Part shown: piece after piece, positions 32,423-42,583 of the stretch
How positions within the stretch are numbered: the first letter of the stretch is position 1
How the letters are laid out: every line of letters begins with the position of its first letter
Source of the DNA: Acetatifactor muris
GTDB lineage: Bacteria > Bacillota > Clostridia > Lachnospirales > Lachnospiraceae
Direction: 5' to 3'
Length of the DNA: 64,000 bases
Assembly (NCBI RefSeq): GCF_024623325.1
Contig: NZ_JANJZD010000028.1
Coordinates: 1 to 64,000, forward strand
Notes under the pieces: model-generated
Told to the model about the DNA's origin: nothing
The model's database searches: none
What the model saw: only the letters and a program-made list of their open reading frames with translations
Position numbers and translations under genes: made by a program

Positions 32423-33976
32423 ATGTACAGAAAGAGGGCGGGAGGATGGCTGAAACACCTGGATTTCATCGTGCTTGACGGACTGTGTCTGCAGGGGGCC
32501 TTTATGCTGGCTTATGCGGTGCGGATGGGACCGTCCAGCCCCTATGGGGATGAGGAGTACAGGGGGATAGGGATTGTACTTCTGCTGGCGGTTATTGCAG
32601 TGGCCCTTTTGTCCGGAACTTTCAGCGGAGTGCTGAAAAGGGGATTTTACGGGGAATTTACAGTGACGCTGCGCCATGTATGCCTGGTGGAGGTAATCGC
32701 GGTGCTGTACCTGTTTACTGCCCAGAAAAATGTGAGCGGTTCCCGCTTTGTGATTTACCTGACAGGGATTCTCTATATCTGTACAGGATATTTTTCCAGA
32801 CTCCTGTGGAAGAAGCTGCTGCTGAAGAGAAAGGCGGCGGAGGGAGAGAGACGCTCCCTGCTGGTGGTGACGGAGTCGTGGATGGTGCGGGAAGTGCTGG
32901 CAGACCTGCATTCCCAGGGGACAGAGCAGTTCAATATCACGGGGACTGCATTTCTGGACAGAAAAACTGTCAGTGGGGCGGAGGCGGAAGAAACAGATGT
33001 CATACAGGTAGCCAGAGAAAAATACAGTGACGTGACCGGAAGTCAAAATCCGGATGGTGTGGGTGAGACAGGGGAGCGTTACCGGCATATTCCTGTAGTG
33101 GCAGGGGTGGAGGATGTAGTGGACGCAGTATGTCGCAGCTGGGTGGATGAAGTGCTGATTGTGCTGCCCCGAAGCGTCCCCTATCCGGAGCAGCTGGTGG
33201 AGCGGCTGGCTGGGATGGGTGTGGTGGTCCATGTAAGCGTCTTCCGTGCGGGAACGGACGGAGGGATGCGACAGTTCGTGAATCATCTGGGAGAGTATAC
33301 GGTGCTGACCACCAGTATCAGTTATGCCACTCCCCTGCAGCAGCTGATTAAGAGAGGGATGGACATTGCGGGAGGAAGTATCGGCTGCCTGATGACCTGT
33401 ATTCTGTTTTTGGTTCTGGCACCGGCCATTCAGATAGCGTCCCCGGGACCTGTCTTTTTTACCCAGGAGAGGGTGGGAAGAAATGGGAAGAGGTTTAAAA
33501 TCTATAAATTCCGCAGTATGTACCTGGATGCAGAAGAACGGAAAAAAGAACTGATGGAGCGAAACCGTCATGGAGACGGCCTGATGTTCAAGCTGGAGGG
33601 AGATCCCAGGATTATCGGCTGTAAGGTGCTTCCGGATGGCAGGGTAAAAAAAGGACTGGGGAATTTCATGAGAGATTATAGCCTGGACGAGTTCCCCCAG
33701 TTTTTTAATGTGTTAAAGGGGGACATGAGCCTGGTAGGGACCAGACCGCCTACGGTGGACGAGTGGGAGCGGTATGAACCCCATCACAGAGCCAGACTGG
33801 CGGTGCGCCCGGGAATTACGGGGTTGTGGCAGGTCAGCGGGCGAAGCAGAATTACGGACTTTGAGGAAGTAGTCAGACTGGATACGAAGTACATCATGGA
33901 GTGGAGTATGGGGATGGATATGAGGATTCTGTTTCGGACTGTAGGTGTGGTGTTTGGCCGGGATGGGGCGATGTGA
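32423..33976 (+). CDS. polyprenyl-phosphate sugar phosphotransferase (initiating transferase)
   Basis: The roughly 517-residue protein has five or so N-terminal membrane helices (about 10-145), a central Rossmann-like domain (about 145-295), and the C-terminal WbaP/PglC-type catalytic domain: a helix after LIKRGMDIAGG, then FKIYKFRSMYLDAEERK, DEFPQFFNVLKGDMSLVGTR split as DEFPQFFNVLKGDMS and LVGTRPP, and PGITGLWQVSGRS. It places the first sugar phosphate on undecaprenyl phosphate and thus opens the polysaccharide pathway. I start it at the ATG at 32423 behind GAGGGAG. An upstream ATG at 32342 has no site. Confidence 0.93.
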   Translation: MYRKRAGGWLKHLDFIVLDGLCLQGAFMLAYAVRMGPSSPYGDEEYRGIGIVLLLAVIAVALLSGTFSGVLKRGFYGEFTVTLRHVCLVEVIAVLYLFTAQKNVSGSRFVIYLTGILYICTGYFSRLLWKKLLLKRKAAEGERRSLLVVTESWMVREVLADLHSQGTEQFNITGTAFLDRKTVSGAEAEETDVIQVAREKYSDVTGSQNPDGVGETGERYRHIPVVAGVEDVVDAVCRSWVDEVLIVLPRSVPYPEQLVERLAGMGVVVHVSVFRAGTDGGMRQFVNHLGEYTVLTTSISYATPLQQLIKRGMDIAGGSIGCLMTCILFLVLAPAIQIASPGPVFFTQERVGRNGKRFKIYKFRSMYLDAEERKKELMERNRHGDGLMFKLEGDPRIIGCKVLPDGRVKKGLGNFMRDYSLDEFPQFFNVLKGDMSLVGTRPPTVDEWERYEPHHRARLAVRPGITGLWQVSGRSRITDFEEVVRLDTKYIMEWSMGMDMRILFRTVGVVFGRDGAM

Positions 33977-34091
33977 TGCCTGTTAGATGAAAGTCTATTT
34001 ATTGGAGTACAGTGAAGTGGATACGATAGTCCGGGAAGAATTTAAAGATTGGTTTGACTTGTGATTGAATGAAGCGTGATGGAGGGCTTAT

Positions 34092-35300
34092 ATGCCGGTT
34101 TCTGCCAGAAAAAAAGACAGAAAACTGAATATTGCTATGGTGGGACATAAACGAATTCCTTCCCGTGAAGGTGGGATTGAGATTGTGGTGGAGGAGTTGA
34201 GCACACGCTTGGTTAAAATGGGACACAAAGTGACATGTTATAACCGGAATGGGCATCATGTGGGCGGGACAAAGTTTGACACATATCAGGGAAAGGAATA
34301 TAAGGGTGTTACTTTAAAATATGTACCTACGGTGGATATAAAGGGTATGGCGGCAGTGACATCCTCCTTTTTGGGGGCGCTGGGAAGTGCATTTGGTCGA
34401 TATGATGTGGTGCATTTTCATGCGGAAGGGCCATGTGCAATGCTTTGGATTCCCAAATTGTTACGAAAAAAGTGTGTGGTTACCATACATGGGATTGACT
34501 GGAAACGTGAAAAGTGGAAATCTGGATGGGGTTCCCAATATATTCGAATGGGTGAAAAGTGTGCAGTCAGGTATGCTGATCAGATAATTGTATTAAATAA
34601 AAATACATATGAGTATTTTAAGAATATATATGGAAGGGATACGGTGATTATTCCTAATGGTTTAGGAAAGCAGAAAATAAGAAATGCAGGACTGATTCGG
34701 GACAAATTTGGCATTGATAAAGACGAATATATTCTTTTTTTAGGAAGACTTGTTCCTGAAAAGGGAGTGCATTATCTGATAAAAGCTTATAAAAATTTAG
34801 AAACAGATAAAAAGCTGGTTATTGCAGGAGGAGTTTCTGATTCGCAGGATTATGTAATGACAATTAAAGCACTGGCAGGAGATGACAGAAGAATTCTTTT
34901 TACAGATTTTGTTCAGGGAGCGCTGTTGGAAGAGCTGTACAGTAATGCTTATGTATATGTGCTTCCATCTGATTTGGAAGGAATGCCGCTCAGCCTGCTG
35001 GAAGCAATGGGGTATGGAAATTGCTGCCTGGTTTCTGATATTCCAGAATGCATGGAAGTGGTGGGTGATAAAGGGGTGGTATTTAAGAGAGGGGATGCTG
35101 GGGACCTGCAGGATAAATTGCAGATGCTATGTGACAGTCGGGAAGTGGTTGAGAATTATAAGAACGTGGCTTCAGATTTTGTTTATCAAAAGTATAATTG
35201 GACCGATATGGCCCAAAAGACAGAAGGGTTGTATAAAAGGCTGGCACAAGGATATAGAGATACATTTACCATAGAAAATGACCTTGGAGGAAAAGTATGA
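34092..35300 (+). CDS. glycosyltransferase family 4, rhamnosyltransferase-like
   Basis: The 402-residue GT-B enzyme begins with KLNIAMVGHKRIPSREGGIE, typical of DUF1972/Cps-type family 4 transferases. It has the C-terminal nucleotide-sugar site FLGRLVPEKGVHYLIKAY and the motif SDLEGMPLSLLEAMGYG, with the E-x7-E pattern. Such enzymes often add rhamnose or glucose to the lipid-linked primer. The sugar is not readable. GGAGGGCTTAT precedes the ATG. Codon usage turns AT-rich from this gene to about 48.3 kb. Confidence 0.88.
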   Translation: MPVSARKKDRKLNIAMVGHKRIPSREGGIEIVVEELSTRLVKMGHKVTCYNRNGHHVGGTKFDTYQGKEYKGVTLKYVPTVDIKGMAAVTSSFLGALGSAFGRYDVVHFHAEGPCAMLWIPKLLRKKCVVTIHGIDWKREKWKSGWGSQYIRMGEKCAVRYADQIIVLNKNTYEYFKNIYGRDTVIIPNGLGKQKIRNAGLIRDKFGIDKDEYILFLGRLVPEKGVHYLIKAYKNLETDKKLVIAGGVSDSQDYVMTIKALAGDDRRILFTDFVQGALLEELYSNAYVYVLPSDLEGMPLSLLEAMGYGNCCLVSDIPECMEVVGDKGVVFKRGDAGDLQDKLQMLCDSREVVENYKNVASDFVYQKYNWTDMAQKTEGLYKRLAQGYRDTFTIENDLGGKV

Positions 35301-36337
35301 AAGTGCAGGGTAGAACTTTGCCGACAAGTCATGGAGATATGAAAAAATATTACGATGAAATAAATATTGCACGCGGAATTGCATTACTGGCTGTTTTGAT
35401 TGGACATTCTTTTCCCGATGCATTTACGGGAGTAAACAATCCTGTGGCCTTTTGGATTCATGCTGGTGTATATGCATTTCATATGGGGTTATTCTTCTTT
35501 TTATCAGGATTTGTATCAGGAAAAAGTTTGTGCAGGAATAATGTACAAATAGGAAGCTGGATAGTAAAAAAGATAAAAAGGCTTATGGTACCATATTTGT
35601 TTTATTCGGTGGTGACACTGGGATTAAAACAGTGTTTTTCTCAGTATGCAAATAATCAGTTTGACATGAATGAAATCTGGAAAATCTTTGTGGGAAAAAA
35701 TCCCAATGGTGGTATGTGGTATTTGTGGACATTATTTGTAATGTCATTCTTTTTTCTGGTATTGAGCAGACTGGGACTAAAGGCAGGTCATTATGTGCTG
35801 ACAGGCATATTTATGTTGGGCTTAAATTATATACTTCCGTCAGGCTTTGTAAAAGAAATATTTTCACATGTTTTAGCCTATTCATGTTGCTATTCTCTGG
35901 GGATATGGGTATGGCAGAATTTTGATAAAGTCAAAGAAGCGCTGGAGAGAAAAAAAGGCAGTATAGTTGCAGAGGTTTCAGCAGCCCTGTTTTTGCTTTT
36001 TCTTACAGTACCAGATTGCCCTTATATAATTACGTGGGGCTTCGCCACGATTTCCATTTTGACTTTTAGTATCAAAGTATCAGGAAATAAAGAGTCCTGG
36101 ATATATAGAGTATTAGGGGAACTTGGATATTACAGTTATGATATTTATCTGGTCAGCTATTTTGTGCAGGTACCAATCCGGGTGATATTTTATAATATCA
36201 TTTCAGCACCATATTGGCTTGTAGTGGGGATGATGTTTGTTCTGGGAACAATTGTTCCGTATTATGTCAGCAAATATGTTTTAAGAAAAGTATCTGTATG
36301 TAACAAAGTAATGCTGGGAAATTGGCAAAAAATTTAA
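35297..36337 (+). CDS. acyltransferase family 3 membrane protein
   Basis: The 346-residue protein has about ten membrane helices and the acyltransferase 3 signature: EINIARGIALLAVLIGHSFP with the catalytic-type His near residue 38, then FHMGLFFFLSGFVSG. These proteins O-acetylate or succinylate surface sugars. Its ATG overlaps the stop of the preceding glycosyltransferase by four bases, so the two are translationally coupled. Confidence 0.88.
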   Translation: MKVQGRTLPTSHGDMKKYYDEINIARGIALLAVLIGHSFPDAFTGVNNPVAFWIHAGVYAFHMGLFFFLSGFVSGKSLCRNNVQIGSWIVKKIKRLMVPYLFYSVVTLGLKQCFSQYANNQFDMNEIWKIFVGKNPNGGMWYLWTLFVMSFFFLVLSRLGLKAGHYVLTGIFMLGLNYILPSGFVKEIFSHVLAYSCCYSLGIWVWQNFDKVKEALERKKGSIVAEVSAALFLLFLTVPDCPYIITWGFATISILTFSIKVSGNKESWIYRVLGELGYYSYDIYLVSYFVQVPIRVIFYNIISAPYWLVVGMMFVLGTIVPYYVSKYVLRKVSVCNKVMLGNWQKI

Positions 36338-36381
36338 TGTTATTGCCGGGGAATGAACCAGGGGTGAAAGAGGGCTGGTAT

Positions 36382-37401
36382 ATGAGTGCTGTATTTTCTG
36401 TGATAATTCCTGTTTATAATGTAGAGATGTATCTTCCCAAATGCCTGGATAGTATATTGTCACAGACATTCAAAGATTTTGAAGTGATTTTAGTAGATGA
36501 TGGATCTAAAGATAACTGCCCCGAAATCTGTGATAATTATGCTGCAGAAGACAACAGAGTCAAGGTGATACATAAGGAAAATGGTGGTTTGGTAAATGCT
36601 CGAAATACCGGGATTAGAGCTGCAACCGGTGAGTATATCTGTTATGTGGACGGTGATGACTGGATAGCGGAAAATTTACTGCAGGTTATGTGGGATAAAG
36701 CGGTCAGAGATTATAAGCCGGATATGATTGCCTTTGGGATGATTAAAAAGTTTAAAAATAAAGAAGTAGAAATCCCGCAGATAGTATCAGAAGGCTTGTA
36801 TGATAAGGGAAAACTCGAAAAAGAGATATATCCTTATATGATATACGACAAAAGGCAGTCTTTTTTCAAAGGTCTGATTTTTCTCTCAGCATGTACCAAA
36901 ATTTACAAAAAGGCTGTTTTGGAAAAACATTTTTGTACAGAGGAACATATTCATATAGGGGAAGATGCAGCATTTATCTATGATTGTGCGTATGCATCTG
37001 AAAGTATCTATTTCTGCCGGGATAATCTTTATTATTATAATCGTTTGAACAGTGATTCCATGACAGGTGTATATAATGCAGGCAGATTTGAGAATAACCA
37101 GCTGTTGCTTTCTTATATTGAAAATAAGCTGGGAGGAAAGAGTGAAAATCTGGATATGCAGATTAATGCATACAGAACATATTGCCTGACAGTCGCGGTA
37201 TTTCATGAAGTGAAATGTGGAAGAAAACTTTCAGAAGCGGCAACACATATAAAAGCTAAATTGAAGCTGACAAATGCGATAGGAGAAATTCAAATGGAAG
37301 GTTTACCTTTTAGTATAAAGGTTTTTCTGATACTATTGCGGTTACATTGTTATGTTCCTGTATTGGCGGCAGCTAAGGTAATATCAAAATTTAGAAACTA
37401 G
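36382..37401 (+). CDS. glycosyltransferase family 2 (capsule type)
   Basis: The roughly 339-residue enzyme has the GT-A start FSVIIPVYNVEMYLPKCLDS, DFEVILVDDGSKDN, and the metal-binding YVDGDDWI motif at about 90-97. A helical C-terminus follows. I begin at the ATG at 36382 because AGAGGG lies ahead of it and the family starts there. The longer frame from 36322 overlaps the acyltransferase end and has no site. Confidence 0.9.
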   Translation: MSAVFSVIIPVYNVEMYLPKCLDSILSQTFKDFEVILVDDGSKDNCPEICDNYAAEDNRVKVIHKENGGLVNARNTGIRAATGEYICYVDGDDWIAENLLQVMWDKAVRDYKPDMIAFGMIKKFKNKEVEIPQIVSEGLYDKGKLEKEIYPYMIYDKRQSFFKGLIFLSACTKIYKKAVLEKHFCTEEHIHIGEDAAFIYDCAYASESIYFCRDNLYYYNRLNSDSMTGVYNAGRFENNQLLLSYIENKLGGKSENLDMQINAYRTYCLTVAVFHEVKCGRKLSEAATHIKAKLKLTNAIGEIQMEGLPFSIKVFLILLRLHCYVPVLAAAKVISKFRN

Positions 37402-37440
37402 AGTAGATCTGACAGACTTCTATATGGCAGAGGTGTGATA

Positions 37441-38643
37441 ATGGTTAAAAAAGTAACCAGAAAGCTAATTCTATTTATAGCCTTCTTTTTAATTACATTA
37501 AGTAATTCTTCTTATTTTATTAAAACAGGGATTAATGATCTGATTGAGTATGCAGGAATGTTTATCTTATTGAGCTGCATTTCTGTCTGTTTTTTAGGGG
37601 AAGGAAAAATAAGGAAAAAGTTTGGAATGGCGGGCCGTACTTTTTTCTGTATTGTATTTTTTTGCATCGGTATTTGTTTTCAGGGATTGGATATCAAGGT
37701 TAGACTCAGGCTTATCATATCTATGATGATATTGGCCTTTTTGGCTTGTATGAGTGAAAGTATGATTCGGTCTTTTTCACAGATCAGAAGTGCATCTATC
37801 GGAATTTTTTGTGGATGTATGGCGGCGGGATTGATAGGTATTTTTACCGGGGCTTCTTTTTTTACAATTGCGGAAACTGGGCTGGTTAAATATGGGTTTA
37901 ATTGCGGAATGGAGCATAAAAATTATTTTGCTTATGCAATGATAGCAAGTTTTATCGGCATTTTTCTTCATGGTAAATTAGAAGAATGGAAAAAAGGTGA
38001 TTGGGTATTTCTGGTGTTGGAATCTGTTTTGCTGTTATCAGCAAACACCAGAGGAGCTTGGATAGTATTTGCTGCTTTTATTATGATAGCAAATGTTGAC
38101 TTTGTTAATAAAAAGATTCCTGAGAAGAAAAGAACTATATTTTGGGGAACGATTGTTGTTACAGCAACGGTAGTGGCAATGTGGTTCTTTATCAAATATG
38201 CATTAAACAGTGAAACTTATATGTACCGTGTGAGAGGAATTCTTAACTATATTCAAATGTATTCAAGGGATATGTTCCATTTGATATTCGGTAACGCAGA
38301 GATGGCCTTCAGGGATTCGGGAATGGATTACAATAAGAATATCAGATCTGTTGTGGGATGGGATGGAGCGACAGATATTGCCTGGCTTAATATCATGATC
38401 AAAAATGGAATTCTGGGGATTTTGGCATATATATTTATTTTTTTACGCATGTTTGCCTTATCCATAAAGAGCCATAACACAAAATATAAAATTGCATCTT
38501 TTTCAGTATTACTCTCATTTCTTTTGACATCTTTGGTAGAGCCTTTTATTGCAAATGTCCATTGGGCATATAGCCCGTTTTGCTATTGTGTACTGGGTGG
38601 ATTGTGTGGATTGATATATGATGAAATTAGCAGAAAAAAATAA
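37441..38643 (+). CDS. Wzy-like O-antigen/capsule polymerase
   Basis: The 400-residue protein is highly hydrophobic with about ten helices. A large extracellular loop (about 255-305) carries YRVRGILNYIQMYSRDMFHL and GWDGATDIAWLN, and LLSANTRGAW near residue 200 is the kind of motif found in the O-antigen polymerase/ligase family (Wzy_C-like). It should polymerise the repeat units exported by the flippase. The ATG at 37441 has AGAGG seven bases before it; a GTG at 37435 is an alternative. Confidence 0.78.
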   Translation: MVKKVTRKLILFIAFFLITLSNSSYFIKTGINDLIEYAGMFILLSCISVCFLGEGKIRKKFGMAGRTFFCIVFFCIGICFQGLDIKVRLRLIISMMILAFLACMSESMIRSFSQIRSASIGIFCGCMAAGLIGIFTGASFFTIAETGLVKYGFNCGMEHKNYFAYAMIASFIGIFLHGKLEEWKKGDWVFLVLESVLLLSANTRGAWIVFAAFIMIANVDFVNKKIPEKKRTIFWGTIVVTATVVAMWFFIKYALNSETYMYRVRGILNYIQMYSRDMFHLIFGNAEMAFRDSGMDYNKNIRSVVGWDGATDIAWLNIMIKNGILGILAYIFIFLRMFALSIKSHNTKYKIASFSVLLSFLLTSLVEPFIANVHWAYSPFCYCVLGGLCGLIYDEISRKK

Positions 38644-38662
38644 AAGAGAGGAAATAATAGAT

Positions 38663-40262
38663 ATGGATAAAAAAGTTGAGAGACTAAAGGGCTTATTCCT
38701 TCAGATTGAGAACAAGGGATTGCAGTGGGGCAAGAAACACAGAGAGATTATTTTTGTGGATATTCTTTTTGGTGTAGCTGTTTATTTTATGATGATGTCA
38801 GAAAATCTGGTGAACTGTATAGATGGAATATGGAATACATCTCATTTTATTGCAGGGGCTTGGGAAACATCTTTAGGAAGAGGGCTTCTCTATTTTTTTG
38901 ATAAACTAAGATCTGGATTAGTTTCGATGCCGTTAAATACGATTCTTACGATATTTTTAATTTCTGTTTCATCAGGTTTGATGTTGGATTTATATTCGAA
39001 ACAAGAAAAAGGAATAAAAATATTAATATCTCTGCTTTTGATTGCCAATCCGGTTACATGTAACCTTTTGTCTCATTGCTATATGTCCGTTGACTTTGGG
39101 TTAGCCTTTTTATTCAGCGTGATTGCTGTTTGGTGGATTCAAAGTAAATATAGAATAGCCGGAATTTTTGCCGGGGGGGGTATTTGTTGCTTTGTCAATG
39201 GGATGTTATCAGGCATATTTTGGAATTACCTGCCTTTTACTTTTAATGCTGTTGATGAAGAAATTGTCAGAATTTTTTGAGTGGAAAAAAATAGTACAAT
39301 TTATAGGAAAAAGTATTTTGACGATTATAACTGGGGGTATTTTCTATATAATCATAGCGAATGGTTTACTTATGATATATGGCATTCAGCGTAGTAGTTA
39401 CAAAGGGGCTTCAGAAGTATCTTTAGGAACGATAATTGTGTCATTTCCGGCTTCCGTAATAAGATGCTACAAAAATTTTTATGCATATTTTGTAAATCGC
39501 AATATGTATCTTACGGTTCCAAACAAATCATTTCTTCTGTTGCTGGGAATCGGACTTTTTATGCTGTTTTGTGTAATCAGATTATTTACTATAATCTGGC
39601 GTAAGAATAGACTATATGCAATATGCTTTTTGGGATGCGTGGCGCTGATTCCTGTAGCCGGTTGTGCAATCCTGCTGATAGTGCAGGGAACAGGCATGGG
39701 TTTGCTTATGTCCATGAGCCTGGTATCAAGTCCGGTACTGTGTCTTTGGATAAGTGTAGAATCAATGCCTAAGGAAGAAAAGGTTAGTTTCTTTTGCAAA
39801 AAGGTTAGCCATCTGTTGTTACTCTTATTACTTTGGGTGGAGATACTTACAGTTACGAATGATCAACTTGCGTTAAAGGAAGGGAAAAAAGCGACAGAAA
39901 AAATGACAAATATAATTGTCAGTGAGTTGGCATCAGAAGAATATCTGGGAAGTGATTCTGCGATTGCAATTATGGGAAAGCCTTCTGAAAATAACTTGTT
40001 TGCGAAAAGAAAAGCCTGGGAAGCGGCAAATTTTTACGCAAGATTTGGTGCAGACGATTGGCTGGGAGGACGTGATGGGTATAGAAGCTGGAGAGGTTTT
40101 GTAATAGAAGGCTGTGGTATTAATTTGAATTTCTGTACGGAAGAGCAATATAAAAACCTGTTGCAGACCAATGAACTTTCTGAAATGCCGGTATTTCCAG
40201 CAGAAGGTTCTATCAGGGAAATTGATGGGGTGGTAGTGGTGAAAGTATCAGAGGCATATTGA
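38663..40262 (+). pseudogene. GtrII-like membrane glucosyltransferase, frameshifted at a G8 tract
   Basis: The N-terminal frame (38663-39280) gives membrane helices with CIDGIWNTSHFIAGAWETSLGR, split here as CIDGIWNTSHF and AWETSLGRGLLYF, typical of GtrII-type transferases that decorate polysaccharide from a polyprenyl donor. It goes off frame at eight G (39173-39180). The continuation, VFVALSMGCYQAYFGI and on to 40262, is in the +1 frame. With seven G the product would be one 532-residue protein. AGAGG precedes the ATG by 11 bases. The gene is either switched off by slippage or carries a sequence error. Confidence 0.75.
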
Positions 40263-40353
40263 AAAGCTGATGCAGAAAAGTACTTTGGAATTGTTGAATT
40301 ATGTGGATAAAATACATATGTTTGCAGATGTTAACTTAAGGAAAGGGTAAGGT

Positions 40354-41421
40354 ATGAGGACTGTTAAACTGGAAAATAGAAATATTTTGGTAACAGGTGC
40401 TGCCGGGTTTATTGGAGCGGAACTTGTGAAACGATTATGTCAGGAAGCAGAGAATATTATTGTTGTCGGAATTGACAATTTAAATGATTATTATGATGTT
40501 TCTTTAAAAGAATACCGGTTGAAAGAATTAAAGAAGTATAGGCAATTTATATTTAGAAAAGGAACAATTGCAGATAAGCAGTTTGTGGCAGAGATTTTTA
40601 AGGAATATAAACCTCATATAGTCGTAAACCTGGCGGCACAGGCTGGAGTAAGGTACTCCATTGTAAATCCTGATACTTATATTGAGAGCAATTTGATTGG
40701 GTTTTATAATATTCTGGAAGCCTGCAGACATTCTTATGACAATAACAGGAGCGGAGTAGAGCATTTGGTTTATGCAAGTTCTTCCAGCATATATGGTTCA
40801 AATGAGAAAGTGCCATACAGTACAGATGACAAGTCGGATAATCCGGTATCACTATATGCGGCGACTAAAAAGGCAGACGAATTACTGGCTCATGCGTATG
40901 CAAAGCTCTTTAATATTCCATGCACAGGTCTTCGTTTTTTTACAGTATATGGACCTGCAGGTCGACCAGATATGGCCTATTTCGGATTTGCAGATAAAAT
41001 GCGAAAAGGGGAGCAGATCCAAATATTCAATTATGGAGATTGTAAAAGAGATTTTACTTATATTGAGGATATTATTGAGGGGGTGGTAAGGGTTATACAG
41101 AAGGCTCCGGAAAAGGCAATAAATACAGCTGGATTGTTGCTGCCGCCCAATGCGATATATAATATTGGAAACAGTCACCCGGAGAATTTACTGGATTTTG
41201 TAAATATATTACAGGAAGAACTGATTAAGGTAAGGGTGTTGCCGGAGGATTATAACTTTGAGGCACACAGTGAGTTCCTTCCAATGCAGCAGGGTGATGT
41301 AAAAGTTACATATGCAGATACAACGGCACTGGAACGCGATTATGGTTTTAAACCCTCTACCCCGTTAAGGGAAGGGCTGCGAAAGTTTGCAGAATGGTAT
41401 GCGAATTTTTATATGAAATAA
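40354..41421 (+). CDS. UDP-glucuronate 4-epimerase-like NAD-dependent epimerase
   Basis: The 355-residue short-chain dehydrogenase has the NAD motif VTGAAGFIGAELV (about 12-24), VNLAAQAGVRYS, a catalytic Tyr-x3-Lys in SLYAATKKADE, and FTVYGPAGRPDMA, which is characteristic of CapI/LspL-type UDP-GlcA 4-epimerases that supply UDP-galacturonate. Related sugar epimerases cannot be excluded. AAGGAAAGGGTAAGGT precedes the ATG. Confidence 0.9.
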   Translation: MRTVKLENRNILVTGAAGFIGAELVKRLCQEAENIIVVGIDNLNDYYDVSLKEYRLKELKKYRQFIFRKGTIADKQFVAEIFKEYKPHIVVNLAAQAGVRYSIVNPDTYIESNLIGFYNILEACRHSYDNNRSGVEHLVYASSSSIYGSNEKVPYSTDDKSDNPVSLYAATKKADELLAHAYAKLFNIPCTGLRFFTVYGPAGRPDMAYFGFADKMRKGEQIQIFNYGDCKRDFTYIEDIIEGVVRVIQKAPEKAINTAGLLLPPNAIYNIGNSHPENLLDFVNILQEELIKVRVLPEDYNFEAHSEFLPMQQGDVKVTYADTTALERDYGFKPSTPLREGLRKFAEWYANFYMK

Positions 41422-41503
41422 GGTTTGATTGGATAGTGAAAGTTTGCTTGTTGGATATTTTTGAGTTTCACTTCGTATTATTATTTATGCAGGGGAGGTT
41501 TTA

Positions 41504-42532
41504 ATGGCAGAAAATCCATTGATCAGCGTCGTTATGTCTGTCTATAATGATGAAGCTTTTTTGGCGGAGGCAATTAATAGTATATTAATTCAGTCAGAAC
41601 AGGATTTCGAATTTATTATTATTGATGATGCATCTACAGACAGAAGTGTAGACATTATTAAGGGATATAGGGATACAAGAATCAGATTATATGTTAATTC
41701 AAAGAATGAAGGGCTGACAAGGAATCTGAATAAGGGGATTAGATTATCAAAAGGTAAATTTATAGCACGAATGGATGGAGATGATATCAGTCGACCAGAC
41801 AGGTTTAAGAAACAGGTGGAATATATGAGAAAACACCAAAACGTTATGCTGTCAAGTTGTTGGACACATGCTTTTGGAGAGAGTAACTCTATTTTGGATA
41901 TTAAAGGAACATCTGAGCAATTACGGGTTATGATGTTGCTTCGTCCGGTATTGATGCATCCAGGCTTTATGATGAGGAGAGAAATCATTGAGGAGGGGAT
42001 GTTTTATGATGAAACTTTTCGGACAACCCAAGATTATGCTTTTCAGGTTCAGGTAAGTGAAAAGTATGATGTGGGAATGGTGAACCGTATTCTCTTGAAC
42101 TATAGAGTGCATAAAAAGCAAGTGTCAAATGCTCATAATACTGAACAGTCTCATAATGCTGATCGTGTGAGAACAGGATTACTGGAAAGGCTGGGACTAC
42201 ACCTTATGCCGGCGGAAGAAGCAATATATTGTGCATGGGCATTTGAAAAACGGGATGTTTGCCGGAGTGATTTTAATGAAGCAAGAAGAATAATAAAAAT
42301 GATTCTAAATGCAAATAGAGAATCAGAAATATATAAAGAAAGAATTCTCAATGATGAGTTGTATAAGCTGCTTTTTCAATGGATAGTGAAGAGCAGGGCA
42401 GGTAGAAAAGCTTATTGTGTAGGTTCCATATGCAGATTCAATATGAAAAAGTGGCTGTTGTTTTTACAAACAGTTTTACAGCTTTTTAAGAGACAGATTA
42501 GAAAATATGTGATGATACAAAATAAAAAATGA
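41504..42532 (+). CDS. glycosyltransferase family 2
   Basis: The 342-residue enzyme has LISVVMSVYNDEAFLAEAIN, FIIIDDASTDRSVDII, the DXD-type ARMDGDDISRPDRFKKQ (about 90-106), and a basic helical tail (about 290-342). It adds one sugar of the repeat unit. GGGGAGG precedes the ATG. Confidence 0.9.
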   Translation: MAENPLISVVMSVYNDEAFLAEAINSILIQSEQDFEFIIIDDASTDRSVDIIKGYRDTRIRLYVNSKNEGLTRNLNKGIRLSKGKFIARMDGDDISRPDRFKKQVEYMRKHQNVMLSSCWTHAFGESNSILDIKGTSEQLRVMMLLRPVLMHPGFMMRREIIEEGMFYDETFRTTQDYAFQVQVSEKYDVGMVNRILLNYRVHKKQVSNAHNTEQSHNADRVRTGLLERLGLHLMPAEEAIYCAWAFEKRDVCRSDFNEARRIIKMILNANRESEIYKERILNDELYKLLFQWIVKSRAGRKAYCVGSICRFNMKKWLLFLQTVLQLFKRQIRKYVMIQNKK

Positions 42533-42583
42533 TTATAACAGGACAATATTAAGGAAAGAAAATCCAGGAAGAAGGAACAGCGT

